A stretch of DNA of 39,071 nt from Microbacteriaceae bacterium (GTDB taxonomy: Bacteria > Actinomycetota > Actinomycetes > Actinomycetales > Microbacteriaceae): the NCBI GenBank assembly GCA_947453465.1, contig CANGGL010000011.1:1-39071 (forward strand), in the 5' to 3' direction. The position numbers and the translations under genes were made by a program. The notes beneath the pieces were generated by a model that worked only from the letters and a program-made list of their open reading frames with translations, was not told where the DNA came from and did no database searches. Shown here in pieces: positions 15,757-26,518 of the stretch (within the stretch, counting starts at the first letter, position 1; each line of letters begins with the position of its first letter).

Positions 15757-16899
15757 TTGAAGTTCCAAGTCAATAAAGACGTGCTCAGCGAAGCTGTGTC
15801 TTTTGCAGTTCGACTGCTTCCGCAGCGAACCACTCTTCCGATTCTTGGCGGCATCTTGATCGAAGCAGATGCCAATGCTCTGCGACTATCAGTCTTTGAC
15901 TACGAGGTTTCTGCCCAGGCGGAAATCGTTGCCAAGGTTGAAACTTCTGGCCGCGTATTGGTCTCAGGCCGCCTCTTGTCTGAAATTGCTAGCAAACTGC
16001 CTAACGCACCGGTTGAATTCAGCACCGATGGTTCGAAAGTTGTAGTTAGCTGTGGCTCTACCAAGTTCTCACTGCTAACCATGCCGGTTGAGGAATACCC
16101 AACTCTTCCTGAGATTCCAGCAATTTCTGGAACCATCACCGGAGAAGCATTCGCTAACGCAGTTCACCAGGTTGCCGTCGCTGCATCAAAGGATGATGTA
16201 ACCCCGGTATTGACCGGTGTTCAGCTGGAAGCCGGCGAAAAATCAATTTCCTTCGTGGCGACTGACCGTTACCGCGTTGCTCTGCGAGAGGCAGCTTGGG
16301 TTTCAAACCCTGCCGGTGTCGGTGCCGTTGCCCTTGTTCCTGCTCGCACACTGCAGGAAGTTGCAAAAACTTTCGGCAACCAGGGTGAGATCTCTATCTC
16401 AATCACCAAGTCTGATGAGCGTGAAATGATTGCGTTCAAGGCAAACAACCGCTCGGTTACATCGCTGTTGCTAAAGGGAAACTTCCCACCGGTAAAAAGC
16501 CTTTTCCCAGAAAACGTAGAAAACTACGCAGTTATTGCTACCCAAGACCTAATCGACTCGACTCGACGCGTTTCTCTGGTTCTTGAGCGTGAAAGCCCGT
16601 TGCGTTACAGCTTTGACGAAGGTGCCGTTTCTTTGGAAGCCACTGGCAACGAAACTGCTCAGGCATCAGAAAACATCAACGCCGAGCTTGAGGGCAAGGA
16701 AATTGTTGTTTCGCTCAAGCCACAGTTTCTAATCGATGGTCTTGCCGGAGTCCACAGCGAGTTTGTGAAGATTGCTTTCACAAACAACGACAACCCGAAC
16801 AAGCCTGGGCCAGTCCTAATTTCTAGCCATGGTGCCAAGGAAAAGACCGATTCAGACAGCTATCGCTACCTGCTTCAGCCAAACCTTCTAGTTCGCTAG
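15757..16899 (+). CDS. dnaN: DNA polymerase III beta sliding clamp
   Basis: A 380-residue sliding clamp made of three similar domains, which tethers the replicative polymerase to DNA. The N-terminus MKFQVNKDVLSEAVSFAVRL and the segment RTTLPILGG are typical. The start is placed at TTG 15757 because the product then aligns with relatives and CGGGGA lies about five bases upstream; an in-frame TTG at 15727 would add ten residues. Its last segment SDSYRYLLQPNLLVR is a typical clamp C-terminus. The gene follows oriC and precedes recF, 63 bases away. Confidence 0.95.
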   Translation: MKFQVNKDVLSEAVSFAVRLLPQRTTLPILGGILIEADANALRLSVFDYEVSAQAEIVAKVETSGRVLVSGRLLSEIASKLPNAPVEFSTDGSKVVVSCGSTKFSLLTMPVEEYPTLPEIPAISGTITGEAFANAVHQVAVAASKDDVTPVLTGVQLEAGEKSISFVATDRYRVALREAAWVSNPAGVGAVALVPARTLQEVAKTFGNQGEISISITKSDEREMIAFKANNRSVTSLLLKGNFPPVKSLFPENVENYAVIATQDLIDSTRRVSLVLERESPLRYSFDEGAVSLEATGNETAQASENINAELEGKEIVVSLKPQFLIDGLAGVHSEFVKIAFTNNDNPNKPGPVLISSHGAKEKTDSDSYRYLLQPNLLVR

Positions 16900-16962
16900 G
16901 CATTGCGGCTAAGGCCGCAATTTATGTAGTTACAAAAAAGTTTTGAAACGAGGTGGGCACGG

Positions 16963-18165
16963 ATGTTTATCAAGCATCTGTCGCTCGCCTCTTTTCGTAA
17001 CTACCAGACCGCCGAAGTTGCCCTGCAACCAGGAGTAAACCTCCTAGTTGGGCCAAACGGTCAGGGTAAAACCAACCTCGTCGAAGCAATCCGCTACCTG
17101 TCCACCCTCAGTAGTCACCGGGTGGCAGGTTATCAGCCAATGATCAAACAGGATGAGCAGAGTGCCGCTATCCGGGCGCTGGCCAGCCATGCCGACCGCG
17201 ACATTCTCGTGGAATTGGAACTGAACCGAGACAGCCCAAACAAGGCCCGCGTGAATAAATCACCGTCGCCGCGCGTACGCGATATTCTCGGGTTGGTCAA
17301 CTCGGTAACTTTTGCGCCCGAAGACCTAGACATTGTCAAACGTGACCCCACCAACCGCCGAGCATTCATCGATGAACTTGTAGTTCAAGTCTGGCCTAGA
17401 TTTGCCGGTGTTTACAGTGATTATGAGCGCGTGCTTAAACAACGCAACACGTTGCTAAAGACTGCGCGCCAAACAGGTGCAAAGGGCAGCGCCCTCAGCA
17501 CGCTTGATGCCTGGGATCAAAGCCTGGTTTCCTACGGAGCCGAAATTATTGCGGCCCGAGTTGATTTGATCGAAAGACTTCGCCCACATCTCTTCGAGGC
17601 ATATCAATCGATTGCGATTGCCAACAACGAGCCGCGCATACTTGTAAAAAGCTCTTTGCTTGGCACCGCTATTCCGAGTGGCTGGGGCGAAGATGACGAG
17701 TCGGAGGATCTGGAATTCATTCAGACCGGCGATCGCGAAGAAATCGCCGAGTTGTATCGGACAAAGCTGGCCGCAGTCCGCAAGAAAGAGCTTGAACGCG
17801 GCATTACCCTGGTTGGTCCTCACCGCGATGACCTGGTCCTGATGCTCGGCTCGCTTCCAGCAAAGGGCTACGCGAGTCACGGGGAGAGTTGGTCCTACGC
17901 ACTTGCTCTTCGACTGGCCTCAATTGCACTGCTGAGAGCTGAGACGCGCACCGGAGACCCAATCCTCATCCTGGACGATGTCTTTGCCGAGTTGGATTCG
18001 GGCCGTCGTCAGCGCCTAGCCGGCATGGTTGCAACCAACGAACAAGTCCTGATTACGGCCGCAGTCGCTGAGGATATTCCTTCGGAACTGGTCGCAACAG
18101 TGTTCCACGTGAAACATGGTGAGGTTTCGGCCGGCGAGGTTTCGGTTGGTGATTTGAATGGGTAA
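16963..18165 (+). CDS. recF: DNA replication and repair protein RecF
   Basis: A 400-residue SMC-like ATPase that helps load RecA at gaps. Walker A GPNGQGKTN is at 30-38, and the C-terminal part holds the ABC-type region with the Walker B ILILDDVFAELD. AGGTGGG lies before the ATG. The gene overlaps the next by eight bases. Its 3' end contains a parS-like site at 18101-18116, and the last residues (GEVSAGEVSVGDLNG) form a short repetitive tail. Confidence 0.95.
   Translation: MFIKHLSLASFRNYQTAEVALQPGVNLLVGPNGQGKTNLVEAIRYLSTLSSHRVAGYQPMIKQDEQSAAIRALASHADRDILVELELNRDSPNKARVNKSPSPRVRDILGLVNSVTFAPEDLDIVKRDPTNRRAFIDELVVQVWPRFAGVYSDYERVLKQRNTLLKTARQTGAKGSALSTLDAWDQSLVSYGAEIIAARVDLIERLRPHLFEAYQSIAIANNEPRILVKSSLLGTAIPSGWGEDDESEDLEFIQTGDREEIAELYRTKLAAVRKKELERGITLVGPHRDDLVLMLGSLPAKGYASHGESWSYALALRLASIALLRAETRTGDPILILDDVFAELDSGRRQRLAGMVATNEQVLITAAVAEDIPSELVATVFHVKHGEVSAGEVSVGDLNG
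18101..18116. other. parS site inside recF (one mismatch)
   Basis: TGTTCCACGTGAAACA differs from the parS consensus at one position (T to C at base 5). It lies in the last codons of recF, to the right of oriC, so ParB sites flank the origin on both sides. Confidence 0.82.
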
Positions 18166-18655
18166 CCGACCGGACAAGGGTGACTTTGCCCAAGAGTTTT
18201 ATTGGCGGATGCGAGAAGCGGTCACCGGCAGACTTAGCCGAGATGCGAAGCGCATCGCGGAAAAAGCCGCGAAAAAGAACTCGAGACCATTCGAACCAGG
18301 TCGTGACCCAATCAAAATGGGTTCGGGCGTGGACGAACTTCTAAAGTCCTTCCGCTGGGAAGCGCAACTTGCCGAAGCGCAGCTATTCAATGGCTGGGCA
18401 GAAATTGTTGGTGAAACCAATGCGGCGGCCACAAACCCCGAAGCGCTGATCAACGGCACTCTCACGATTAGGTGCAAATCAACCGCCTGGGCGACCCAAC
18501 TTCGGCTCATGCAAACCCAAATTTTGGAGCTGATTCACGCCGCCCATCCGGGGGTTGAAATCACAAGTTTGAAGCTGCTCGGCCCAGACGCGCCGAGCTG
18601 GAAAAAGGGCCCAAGATCGGTGCCCGGCCGAGGCCCTCGCGACACCTACGGATAA
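18158..18655 (+). CDS. dciA: DUF721/DciA-family protein
   Basis: A 165-residue protein of the DUF721 family. The core from about residue 45 to 140 includes SFRWEAQLAEAQLFNGWAEI and the KH-like segment LTIRCKSTAWATQLRLMQ. DciA is the ancestral loader or recruiter of the replicative helicase DnaB in bacteria without DnaC or DnaI. The location between recF and gyrB is conserved in actinobacteria. The basic N-terminal 45 residues are probably flexible and DNA- or helicase-binding. The ATG overlaps recF by eight bases, implying coupled translation. Confidence 0.85.
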   Translation: MGNRPDKGDFAQEFYWRMREAVTGRLSRDAKRIAEKAAKKNSRPFEPGRDPIKMGSGVDELLKSFRWEAQLAEAQLFNGWAEIVGETNAAATNPEALINGTLTIRCKSTAWATQLRLMQTQILELIHAAHPGVEITSLKLLGPDAPSWKKGPRSVPGRGPRDTYG

Positions 18656-18816
18656 GCCCAAAATCGTTACCAATTAGGTGCATATTCACAGCCCGCAACG
18701 GGCCCGATATCCCAATAAGTGTCTGCCCTCTGCGGTAAAATTCTTGTAAGTTAGCCACCCCGAATATCAGTCAGTGAAACCACTGCAGTTCTATAGGGCC
18801 TAACGGTGAAAAACTT

Positions 18817-18829
18817 GGGGTTTTACCCC
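18817..18829 (+). promoter_or_regulatory. Small hairpin in the gyrB leader
   Basis: GGGGT-TTT-ACCCC lies 12 bases before the AAGGAG ribosome binding site of gyrB. A competing pairing, GGTGAAAAAC (18805-18814) with GGTTTTACC, is possible. The rest of the 203-base spacer holds a GCCCG/CGGGC stem near 18691 that may end the recF-dciA transcript. No strong promoter was found. Confidence 0.3.
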
Positions 18830-18840
18830 GGGGGGATTAG

Positions 18841-20817
<1,977 letters not shown>

Positions 20818-20853
20818 GCAGCCGACATCCGAGAGATTTAGAGAAGAGACATC

Positions 20854-23424
20854 ATGGCTGACGAAACTACAAATGTGCCAGCACTAAGAGACAACATCGA
20901 GCAGGTCGACCTTCAGGTTGAAATGCAACGCAGCTACCTCGACTACGCGATGAGCGTTATCGTTGGTCGCGCACTGCCAGACGTTCGCGACGGCCTAAAG
21001 CCGGTTCACCGCCGTGTGATCTATGCGATGTTCGACGGCGGCTACCGCCCAGACAAGCAGTTCTCAAAGTGTTCCCGAGTAGTCGGTGACGTAATGGGTC
21101 AGTTCCACCCACACGGTGACAGTGCCATTTACGACACCATGGTTCGCTTGACCCAGGATTGGAACCTCCGCTACCCGCTAATTTCGGGCCAGGGAAACTT
21201 CGGTTCACCGGGTAACGACCCTGCCGCTGCCCCTCGTTATACCGAGTGCCGCATGGCTCAGTTGGCGATGGAAATGGTTCGCGATATCGACGAAGACACC
21301 GTCGACTTCCAGGACAACTACGATGGCCGCACCCAGGAACCAACCGTTCTACCGAGCCGTATCCCGAACCTGCTAATCAACGGTTCGATTGGTATCGCCG
21401 TTGGTATGGCCACCAACATCCCACCGCACAACCTGCGTGAGGTTGCCGATGGCGCCCAGTGGTACCTGAAGAACCCGGATGCAACCAACGAAGAACTTCT
21501 CGAAGCGTTGATTGAGCGCATCAAGGGCCCAGACTTCCCAACCGGCGCACACATTCTCGGCCGCAAGGGCATCGAAGACGCTTACCGCACCGGTCGTGGC
21601 TCAGTCACCATGCGTGCCATCGTCAATGTTGAAGAACTTCAGGGCCGCACCTGCCTAGTCGTCACCGAGTTGCCTTACCAGGTGAACCCAGACAACCTGG
21701 CCGAGAAGATTGCCGGTTTGGTCAAGGAGGGCCGCCTTTCAGGCATCGCCGACATCCGCGACGAAACTTCTGGCCGCACCGGCCAGCGTTTGGTAGTCGT
21801 TTTGAAGAAGGATGCGGTTGCGCGCGTTGTTCTGAACAACCTCTACAAACTGACCCCGCTTCAGGAAAACTTCAGCGCAAACATGTTGGCACTGGTTGAC
21901 GGTGTGCCTCGCACCCTGAGCCTGGATGGTTTCATCACCAACTGGGTTGCCCACCAGATTGAAGTTATTGTTCGTCGCACCCAGTTCCGTTTGAAGAAGG
22001 CCGAAGAGCGCGCCCACATCCTGCGTGGTTACCTCAAGGCCCTCGATGCACTTGACGCGGTCATCGCGTTGATTCGCAAGAGCGCCAACGTTGAAGAGGC
22101 GCGCGATGGCTTGATGGAGTTGCTAAGCATCGACGAGCTTCAGGCTCGCGCGATCTTGAACATGCAGCTTCGCCAGCTGGCCGCCCTTGAGCGCCAGAAG
22201 ATCATCGATGAGGCTGCCGAACTTGAGGCTCAGATCGTTGACTTCAAGGCAATCATCGCCGACCCAGTGCGCCAGCGCACCATCATCAGCGAAGAGCTCG
22301 AGGAGGTAGTTGCCAAGCACGGCGATGACCGTCGCAGCACCATCATCGCTGGTTTCGACGGCGATGTTTCGGTCGAAGACCTCATCCCTGAAGAAGAGAT
22401 GGTTATTTCACTCACCCGTGGCGGCTACATCAAGCGCACCAAGAGTGACAACTATCGCCAGCAGCACCGCGGTGGCAAGGGCGTAAAGGGTGCAAACCTT
22501 CGCGCCGACGACGTGGTTGAGCACTTCTTTGTGACCACCACCCACCACTGGTTGCTGTTCTTCACCAACAAGGGCCGCGTTTACCGCACCAAGGCTTATG
22601 AAGTTCTAGAGGCCGGCCGCGACACCAAGGGCCAGCACGTGGCAAACCTTCTGGCACTTCAGCCAGATGAGCAGGTGGCCCAGGTTCTAGACCTAAAGGA
22701 TTACCAGCAGGCTCCTTACCTAGTGCTCGCCACCCGCGAGGGCTTGGTAAAGAAGACCTCACTCGAGGCCTACGACACCGCGCGCACCGGCGGCATCATC
22801 GCCATCAAGTTGCGCGAGGGCGACGAGCTTGTCTCGGCACTTCTAGCCTCAGAGACCGACGATCTTCTCCTTGTTTCACACAAGGGCATGTCGATCCGCT
22901 TCTCAGCAAGCGATGAAAGCCTCCGACCAATGGGTCGCGACACCTCGGGCAACATCGGTATGAACTTCCGCTCGGGTGACCAGTTGCTTTCGGCATCGGT
23001 CATCAATGACTCTGAAGACAAGTTTGTCTTCGTAGTCACCGAGGGTGGCTACGCCAAGAGAACCTCGGTTGACCAGTACCGCCCGCAGAACCGCGGTGGT
23101 TTGGGCATCAAGGTGGCCAAGCTCGAAGAAAAGCGTGGTGACCTAGTTGGCGCGCAGATCGTGACCGAAGAGGACGAAGTTCTTGTAGTTCTAGCCAGCG
23201 GCAAGGTGGTTCGCTCAGCAGTGAGCGAGGTTCCGGCCAAGGGTCGTGACACCATGGGTGTTGTATTCGCTCGATTCGAGGATGACGACAACATCATTGG
23301 ACTAGCTAAGAACACAGAGCGTAATCTTGAGACCAACGCCGACGGCCTAGAAGAGGACGAATCGGAAGCAAGCGCAACCAACGAGGCGCCTGCAGTTGAA
23401 AACGTAGAAGGAGCAACCGAATGA
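20854..23424 (+). CDS. gyrA: DNA gyrase subunit A
   Basis: An 856-residue breakage-reunion subunit. The catalytic tyrosine is Y129 in [11 protein letters not shown]. The quinolone-resistance-determining segment reads [12 protein letters not shown], with Ser90 and Asp94 at the positions of E. coli Ser83 and Asp87, a wild-type pattern. The C-terminal beta-pinwheel includes the GyrA box [11 protein letters not shown]. An acidic tail of about 35 residues ends the protein. The stop overlaps the next ATG (ATGA). Confidence 0.97.
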   Translation: MADETTNVPALRDNIEQVDLQVEMQRSYLDYAMSVIVGRALPDVRDGLKPVHRRVIYAMFDGGYRPDKQFSKCSRVVGDVMGQFHPHGDSAIYDTMVRLTQDWNLRYPLISGQGNFGSPGNDPAAAPRYTECRMAQLAMEMVRDIDEDTVDFQDNYDGRTQEPTVLPSRIPNLLINGSIGIAVGMATNIPPHNLREVADGAQWYLKNPDATNEELLEALIERIKGPDFPTGAHILGRKGIEDAYRTGRGSVTMRAIVNVEELQGRTCLVVTELPYQVNPDNLAEKIAGLVKEGRLSGIADIRDETSGRTGQRLVVVLKKDAVARVVLNNLYKLTPLQENFSANMLALVDGVPRTLSLDGFITNWVAHQIEVIVRRTQFRLKKAEERAHILRGYLKALDALDAVIALIRKSANVEEARDGLMELLSIDELQARAILNMQLRQLAALERQKIIDEAAELEAQIVDFKAIIADPVRQRTIISEELEEVVAKHGDDRRSTIIAGFDGDVSVEDLIPEEEMVISLTRGGYIKRTKSDNYRQQHRGGKGVKGANLRADDVVEHFFVTTTHHWLLFFTNKGRVYRTKAYEVLEAGRDTKGQHVANLLALQPDEQVAQVLDLKDYQQAPYLVLATREGLVKKTSLEAYDTARTGGIIAIKLREGDELVSALLASETDDLLLVSHKGMSIRFSASDESLRPMGRDTSGNIGMNFRSGDQLLSASVINDSEDKFVFVVTEGGYAKRTSVDQYRPQNRGGLGIKVAKLEEKRGDLVGAQIVTEEDEVLVVLASGKVVRSAVSEVPAKGRDTMGVVFARFEDDDNIIGLAKNTERNLETNADGLEEDESEASATNEAPAVENVEGATE

Positions 23425-23843
23425 GAGAAAAAATCAAGGCGGGGGCCGCATCAACCATTAGCGCGGTAAAGCGCAACATGACTCCGCAGAAGCAGGTCAC
23501 TCTCAAGTTGGTTCACATCAACTTCTGGTCTGCTGTTCGCGTTGCCTTGTTGGTGACTGTTGCCATGGGTATCGCCACCATCGTTGGGTTCACCCTGCTC
23601 TGGGCGGTGGTTAGCCAGACCGGTCTGTTTGGTTCGCTAAACAGCTTGGTCAACTCGGTTATCGGCGGTTCAGGTTCTGACATCGGCGCGCAGCTGAGCC
23701 TGCCGCGCGTTTTGTCATTCGCCACCACCCTGGCATTCTTCAACATCGTGCTCGGCACCCTGTTGACCGGTGTTTCTGCGCTGATCTTCAACGTGATCGG
23801 CCGCATCACCGGTGGAATCTCAATCGGATTTACCAACAACTAG
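23421..23843 (+). CDS. DUF3566 membrane protein
   Basis: A 140-residue protein of the actinobacterial DUF3566 family, nearly always found right after gyrA. Two long hydrophobic helices lie at about 39-66 and 97-125, with a basic N-terminus of about 30 residues on the inner side and a Ser/Gly-rich loop between. Function is unknown; a link between the membrane and the origin region or septum has been discussed but cannot be shown here. The ATG overlaps the gyrA stop by four bases. A strong inverted repeat follows. Confidence 0.88.
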   Translation: MREKIKAGAASTISAVKRNMTPQKQVTLKLVHINFWSAVRVALLVTVAMGIATIVGFTLLWAVVSQTGLFGSLNSLVNSVIGGSGSDIGAQLSLPRVLSFATTLAFFNIVLGTLLTGVSALIFNVIGRITGGISIGFTNN

Positions 23844-23866
23844 CAGGTCAAAACAAGCCTTCGTGC

Positions 23867-23902
23867 CAAGAAATCCCAGAGAACTCTCTCTGGGATTTCT
23901 TG
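23867..23902 (+). terminator. Terminator after the gyrBA-DUF3566 operon
   Basis: A perfect 16-base stem (23867-23882 with 23887-23902) closes a four-base loop ACTC. The end of the stem is T-rich (GGGATTTCTTG) though no pure T-run follows. The perfect symmetry and location support an intrinsic terminator. Confidence 0.75.
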
Positions 23903-23917
23903 CATTTGTATCCGATT

Positions 23918-23946
23918 TTGCACAGAACTGAGATTTCGTGTAAAGT
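23918..23946 (+). promoter_or_regulatory. Promoter of tRNA-Ile
   Basis: TTGCAC (23918-23923) and TAAAGT (23941-23946) are 17 bases apart. The predicted start near 23953 is a few bases before the mature tRNA. This is the best-formed sigma-A-type promoter in the window. Confidence 0.75.
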
Positions 23947-23960
23947 CATAGAGGTTCTAC

Positions 23961-24037
23961 GGGCCTATAGCTCAGGTGGTTAGAGCGCTTCACTGATAAT
24001 GAAGAGGTCGGAGGTTCAAGTCCTCCTAGGCCCACCA
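23961..24037 (+). tRNA. ileT: tRNA-Ile (anticodon GAU)
   Basis: The acceptor arms GGGCCTA and TAGGCCC pair perfectly, and the anticodon stem CTTCA/TGAAG encloses the loop CTGATAA with anticodon GAT. The T-loop GTTCAAG is present. CCA is encoded at the 3' end. It is followed 65 bases later by tRNA-Ala, the usual pair next to gyrA. Confidence 0.98.
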
Positions 24038-24102
24038 GGAAGCTTCTTTACCAAGAGAAGGTTCTGAACCGTGTAACAAAAGATCCACCCAGATGTAAAT
24101 CC

Positions 24103-24175
24103 GGGGACTTAGCTCAGTTGGTAGAGCACCTGCTTTGCAAGCAGGGGGTCAGGGGTTCGACCCCCCTAGTCTCCA
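24103..24175 (+). tRNA. alaT: tRNA-Ala (anticodon UGC)
   Basis: The acceptor arms GGGGACT and AGTCTCC pair (one G-T), the anticodon stem CCTGC/GCAGG holds the loop TTTGCAA with anticodon TGC, and the T-arm GGGGTTCGACCCC is perfect. The 3' CCA is not encoded (A followed by CA), so pcnB activity is needed. It probably shares a transcript with tRNA-Ile. Confidence 0.98.
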
Positions 24176-24181
24176 CAAAAC

Positions 24182-24212
24182 AAAGGCCTTCCAGAAATGG
24201 GAGGCCTTTTTT
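24182..24212 (+). terminator. Terminator after tRNA-Ala
   Basis: AAAGGCCTTCC and GGGAGGCCTTT form an 11-base stem (one T-G) around AGAAAT, followed by further T residues. This ends the tRNA transcript. Confidence 0.9.
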
Positions 24213-24235
24213 GTTACCCCGGTGCGACGAGAAAC

Positions 24236-24241
24236 TAAACT
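24236..24241 (+). promoter_or_regulatory. -10 element for leaderless SDR transcript
   Basis: TAAACT ends six bases before the ATG at 24248, with no Shine-Dalgarno in between. TTGTTA at 24211-24216 could serve as a -35 at 19-base spacing. Confidence 0.6.
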
Positions 24242-24247
24242 TGAGGC

Positions 24248-24994
24248 ATGACTAACTCATTCGCAGGTAAGCGCGCTTTCGTTTCTGGTTCATCTCGTGG
24301 CATTGGCGCTCAGGTAGCGCAGATGCTGGCGGCAAAGGGTGCCACCGTTGCAATCAACTACCGCGATAAGCAGGTTCGTGCCGAGAAGGTAGCAAACCAG
24401 ATTATTGAAGCCGGCGGCAAGGCCATCGTGGTTGGTGCTGACCTGACCAACTATGCGAGCATCGACGCTTTGGCTGCAACCCTAAAGGAGCAGTTCGGTG
24501 GGCTCGACCTCTTGGTTCTAAACGCTTCGGGCGGTATGGAGACCGGCAAGGGTGAAAATTATGCGATGGAACTCAACCGCGATGCCCAGGTGAACCTAGT
24601 CAAAACCGCTTTGCCACTATTGGGCGAGGGCTCACGTATCGTCTTCGTAACCAGCCACCAGGCGCACTTCATCCGTGAGACCCCGACCATGCCTGAGTAT
24701 GTGCCGGTTGCACTGTCAAAGCGTGCCGGTGAGGACGCACTTCGCGACATGATCCCTGAGCTGACCGCCAAGGGCATCGAGTTTGTTGTGGTTTCAGGCG
24801 ACATGATTGAGGGAACCATCACCGCCACCCTGCTTGACCGACTAAACCCTGGTGCAATCGAGGCTCGCAAGGAAGCCGCCGGCAAGCTCTATAACGTCGA
24901 AGAATTCGCCGAGGAGATCGTCAAGGCAGCGGCAGCGCCGGTGCCGGCAGACAACACCGTGCTAATCGGTGACACCAGCTCTTTCACCAGCTAA
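24248..24994 (+). CDS. SDR-family protein with altered active site
   Basis: A 248-residue Rossmann-fold protein of the short-chain dehydrogenase/reductase family. The cofactor motif SGSSRGIG is at 13-20 and NASG at 92-95. The catalytic serine appears as S136 and the lysine as K158, but the residue four before the lysine, where the catalytic tyrosine of YxxxK should be, is V154; the nearest tyrosine is Y151 in MPEYVPVALSKRAGED. NADP(H) preference is suggested by R18 and R39. Substrate unknown. The gene stands alone between two terminators and starts without a ribosome binding site. Confidence 0.82.
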   Translation: MTNSFAGKRAFVSGSSRGIGAQVAQMLAAKGATVAINYRDKQVRAEKVANQIIEAGGKAIVVGADLTNYASIDALAATLKEQFGGLDLLVLNASGGMETGKGENYAMELNRDAQVNLVKTALPLLGEGSRIVFVTSHQAHFIRETPTMPEYVPVALSKRAGEDALRDMIPELTAKGIEFVVVSGDMIEGTITATLLDRLNPGAIEARKEAAGKLYNVEEFAEEIVKAAAAPVPADNTVLIGDTSSFTS

Positions 24995-25004
24995 ACAAAC
25001 TTGC

Positions 25005-25032
25005 AATGACCCGTCAGAAATGGCGGGTCATT
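25005..25032 (+). terminator. Terminator after the SDR gene
   Basis: AATGACCCGTCA and TGGCGGGTCATT pair (one T-G) around a GAAA tetraloop, a 12-base stem. The tail is TTGCTTTAAG. Confidence 0.85.
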
Positions 25033-25041
25033 TGCTTTAAG

Positions 25042-25047
25042 TAGGCT
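25042..25047 (+). promoter_or_regulatory. -10 element for leaderless OmdA-like transcript
   Basis: TAGGCT ends six bases before the ATG at 25054, and no Shine-Dalgarno is present. Confidence 0.55.
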
Positions 25048-25053
25048 GTAGAC

Positions 25054-25320
25054 ATGAGCAATCGAGAGCCGCGCGACAAGAAGGGCAACCTTCGCCGCAA
25101 GCTCTATGAAATGCCGGCCGATGTGAAACTGGCGCTCGAGGTAAATGCGGTTCGTGCCGACTATGACCATCGCCCTCCCTATCAGCGCAATGACTACGTT
25201 GCCTGGATAGACCGCGCCGTTCGCCCGGACATCCGACTAAAGCGTTTGACTCAGATGATTGATGAACTTAAAAAGGGCGGCGTTTACATGCGTGCAGACC
25301 ACCCGGCCTCGAAAAAGTAG
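25054..25320 (+). CDS. YdeI/OmpD-associated (OmdA) domain protein
   Basis: An 88-residue soluble protein consisting of the OmdA/YdeI C-terminal domain. The core is PPYQRNDYVAWIDRAVRPDI followed by RLKRLTQMIDELKKGG, a pattern shared with the bacteriocin-protection YdeI group. Longer relatives carry an extra N-terminal domain that is absent here. Molecular role is unknown. The next gene starts eight bases after the stop with its own ribosome binding site, so the two form a small operon. Confidence 0.75.
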   Translation: MSNREPRDKKGNLRRKLYEMPADVKLALEVNAVRADYDHRPPYQRNDYVAWIDRAVRPDIRLKRLTQMIDELKKGGVYMRADHPASKK

Positions 25321-25328
25321 GAGAACAA

Positions 25329-25580
25329 TTGCAAGACGAGTATCTGGGACTGTTCACCGTGATGAGCTTCACCGGTTTAGCCATCGGTGCGGTTTTGCTG
25401 AGTATTTTGACCAGAGCCAGCAAGGGTAACCGAGCCTTTGCAATCATCCTTGGTGTTTTTGCCACCGGTATGGGGCTCTATGTTTGGGTGAACATCACCG
25501 AGGGTGGAATTTTGTCTGCACTTTTCGGCGCCAGCGCCCTGGCGATTGCCCTCTGGCCTCGGGCAAAGCCCCGCGACTAG
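25329..25580 (+). CDS. Small integral membrane protein, unknown
   Basis: An 83-residue hydrophobic protein with three short membrane segments (about 8-25, 36-53 and 60-76) and a basic end (RAKPRD). It starts with TTG at 25329 behind AGGAGA. I do not recognise the family. It follows the OmdA-like gene closely and precedes a LysE-family gene that has its own promoter. Confidence 0.65.
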   Translation: MQDEYLGLFTVMSFTGLAIGAVLLSILTRASKGNRAFAIILGVFATGMGLYVWVNITEGGILSALFGASALAIALWPRAKPRD

Positions 25581-25603
25581 CCGACGGGTCCTCGGCCCGG
25601 CGC

Positions 25604-25609
25604 TAAACT
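25604..25609 (+). promoter_or_regulatory. -10 element for leaderless lysE-family transcript
   Basis: TAAACT ends seven bases before the ATG at 25617; no Shine-Dalgarno lies between. Confidence 0.55.
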
Positions 25610-25616
25610 TCGAACC

Positions 25617-26219
25617 ATGTTTGCTTTTCTACCCGGCCTATTCACCGGCCTGTCGCTAATCATCGCGATTGGTGCCCAAAATGCCTTTGTGATTCGCCAG
25701 GGTCTAACTAAGCGGTATGTTTTCACGGTTGTGGCCATCTGCACCATCATCGATGCCTCACTTATTGCCCTTGGCATCGGCGGCCTCGGTGCCGCGATTG
25801 CCGGCCTGCCCTGGTTGCTCGAGGTAATTCGCTGGTTTGGCGTGGCCTACCTGACCTGGTTTGGCATTAAGTCTTTAATGAGCGCAACCAAGAATCAAAC
25901 CTTGGATGCTGCCGGCGTGGAGAGCAAGTCTGCCGGCAAGGTAATCACCACAGTTTTGGCCATGAGCCTGCTCAACCCGCACGTGTATTTGGACACCGTG
26001 ATTTTTGTTGGCGGCGTTGGCAACACCTTCGGTGAAAACCGCTGGTTCTTCGCCTATGGAGCCATGTTGGCCAGTTTGATTTGGTTCACCAGCATCGGTT
26101 ATGGGGCCAAGGCGGCCTCTAAATTCATGTCGAAGCCGGTGTTCTGGAAGGTCCTCGACGGGATTATCGCCATAGTCATGTTCGCCCTGGCCATCACCCT
26201 GGCCTTCTTCAAGTTCTAA
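25617..26219 (+). CDS. LysE/ArgO-family amino acid exporter
   Basis: A 200-residue membrane protein of the LysE superfamily with five or six helices. The first helix carries the family signature GAQNAFVIRQG at about 19-29, and the fourth region the conserved SLLNPHVYLDT. Members export basic amino acids such as lysine and arginine. No LysG/ArgP regulator gene is adjacent. The ABM gene follows 11 bases later with AAAGGAG, probably on the same mRNA. Confidence 0.88.
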   Translation: MFAFLPGLFTGLSLIIAIGAQNAFVIRQGLTKRYVFTVVAICTIIDASLIALGIGGLGAAIAGLPWLLEVIRWFGVAYLTWFGIKSLMSATKNQTLDAAGVESKSAGKVITTVLAMSLLNPHVYLDTVIFVGGVGNTFGENRWFFAYGAMLASLIWFTSIGYGAKAASKFMSKPVFWKVLDGIIAIVMFALAITLAFFKF

Positions 26220-26230
26220 AGGAGCAAACA

Positions 26231-26518
26231 ATGTCACAAAACTGCCAGGTAGTTGCCATCTTCAACCCGAAGCCTGAGTTTGCGGAAGGTCTGCGGACAT
26301 TCTTGACTGAGGCCGCAGTTGAAGTGCGCACCGAAAACGGCTGCTTGTTTTATGACCTATTCAAGGATGTTGACGGCAAGCTATGGTTCATCGAAGCATG
26401 GAGCACTCGTGAGCTGTGGATGGAACACAACGATGCCCCGAGCGTCGCCAAGATCACCGCCTATCTCGATGGCAAGCTCCTCGAACCGGTTTCGGTGCAC
26501 GAAATGTATGCGGCCTAG
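26231..26518 (+). CDS. Antibiotic biosynthesis monooxygenase (ABM) domain protein
   Basis: A 95-residue ferredoxin-like alpha/beta protein of the ABM/YgiN group, with the core ENGCLFYDLFKDVDGKLWF and EAWSTRELWMEHNDAP typical of putative quinol monooxygenases. Such proteins are dimers that act on quinols or related aromatics without cofactors; the substrate here is unknown. AAAGGAG precedes the ATG. Its last four bases overlap the end of the convergent MFS gene. Confidence 0.85.
   Translation: MSQNCQVVAIFNPKPEFAEGLRTFLTEAAVEVRTENGCLFYDLFKDVDGKLWFIEAWSTRELWMEHNDAPSVAKITAYLDGKLLEPVSVHEMYAA

Noticed and set aside
20957-21343. 128-codon minus-strand reading frame opposite gyrA
   Set aside because: It is antisense to the highly conserved gyrase active-site region and its openness is explained by codon bias.
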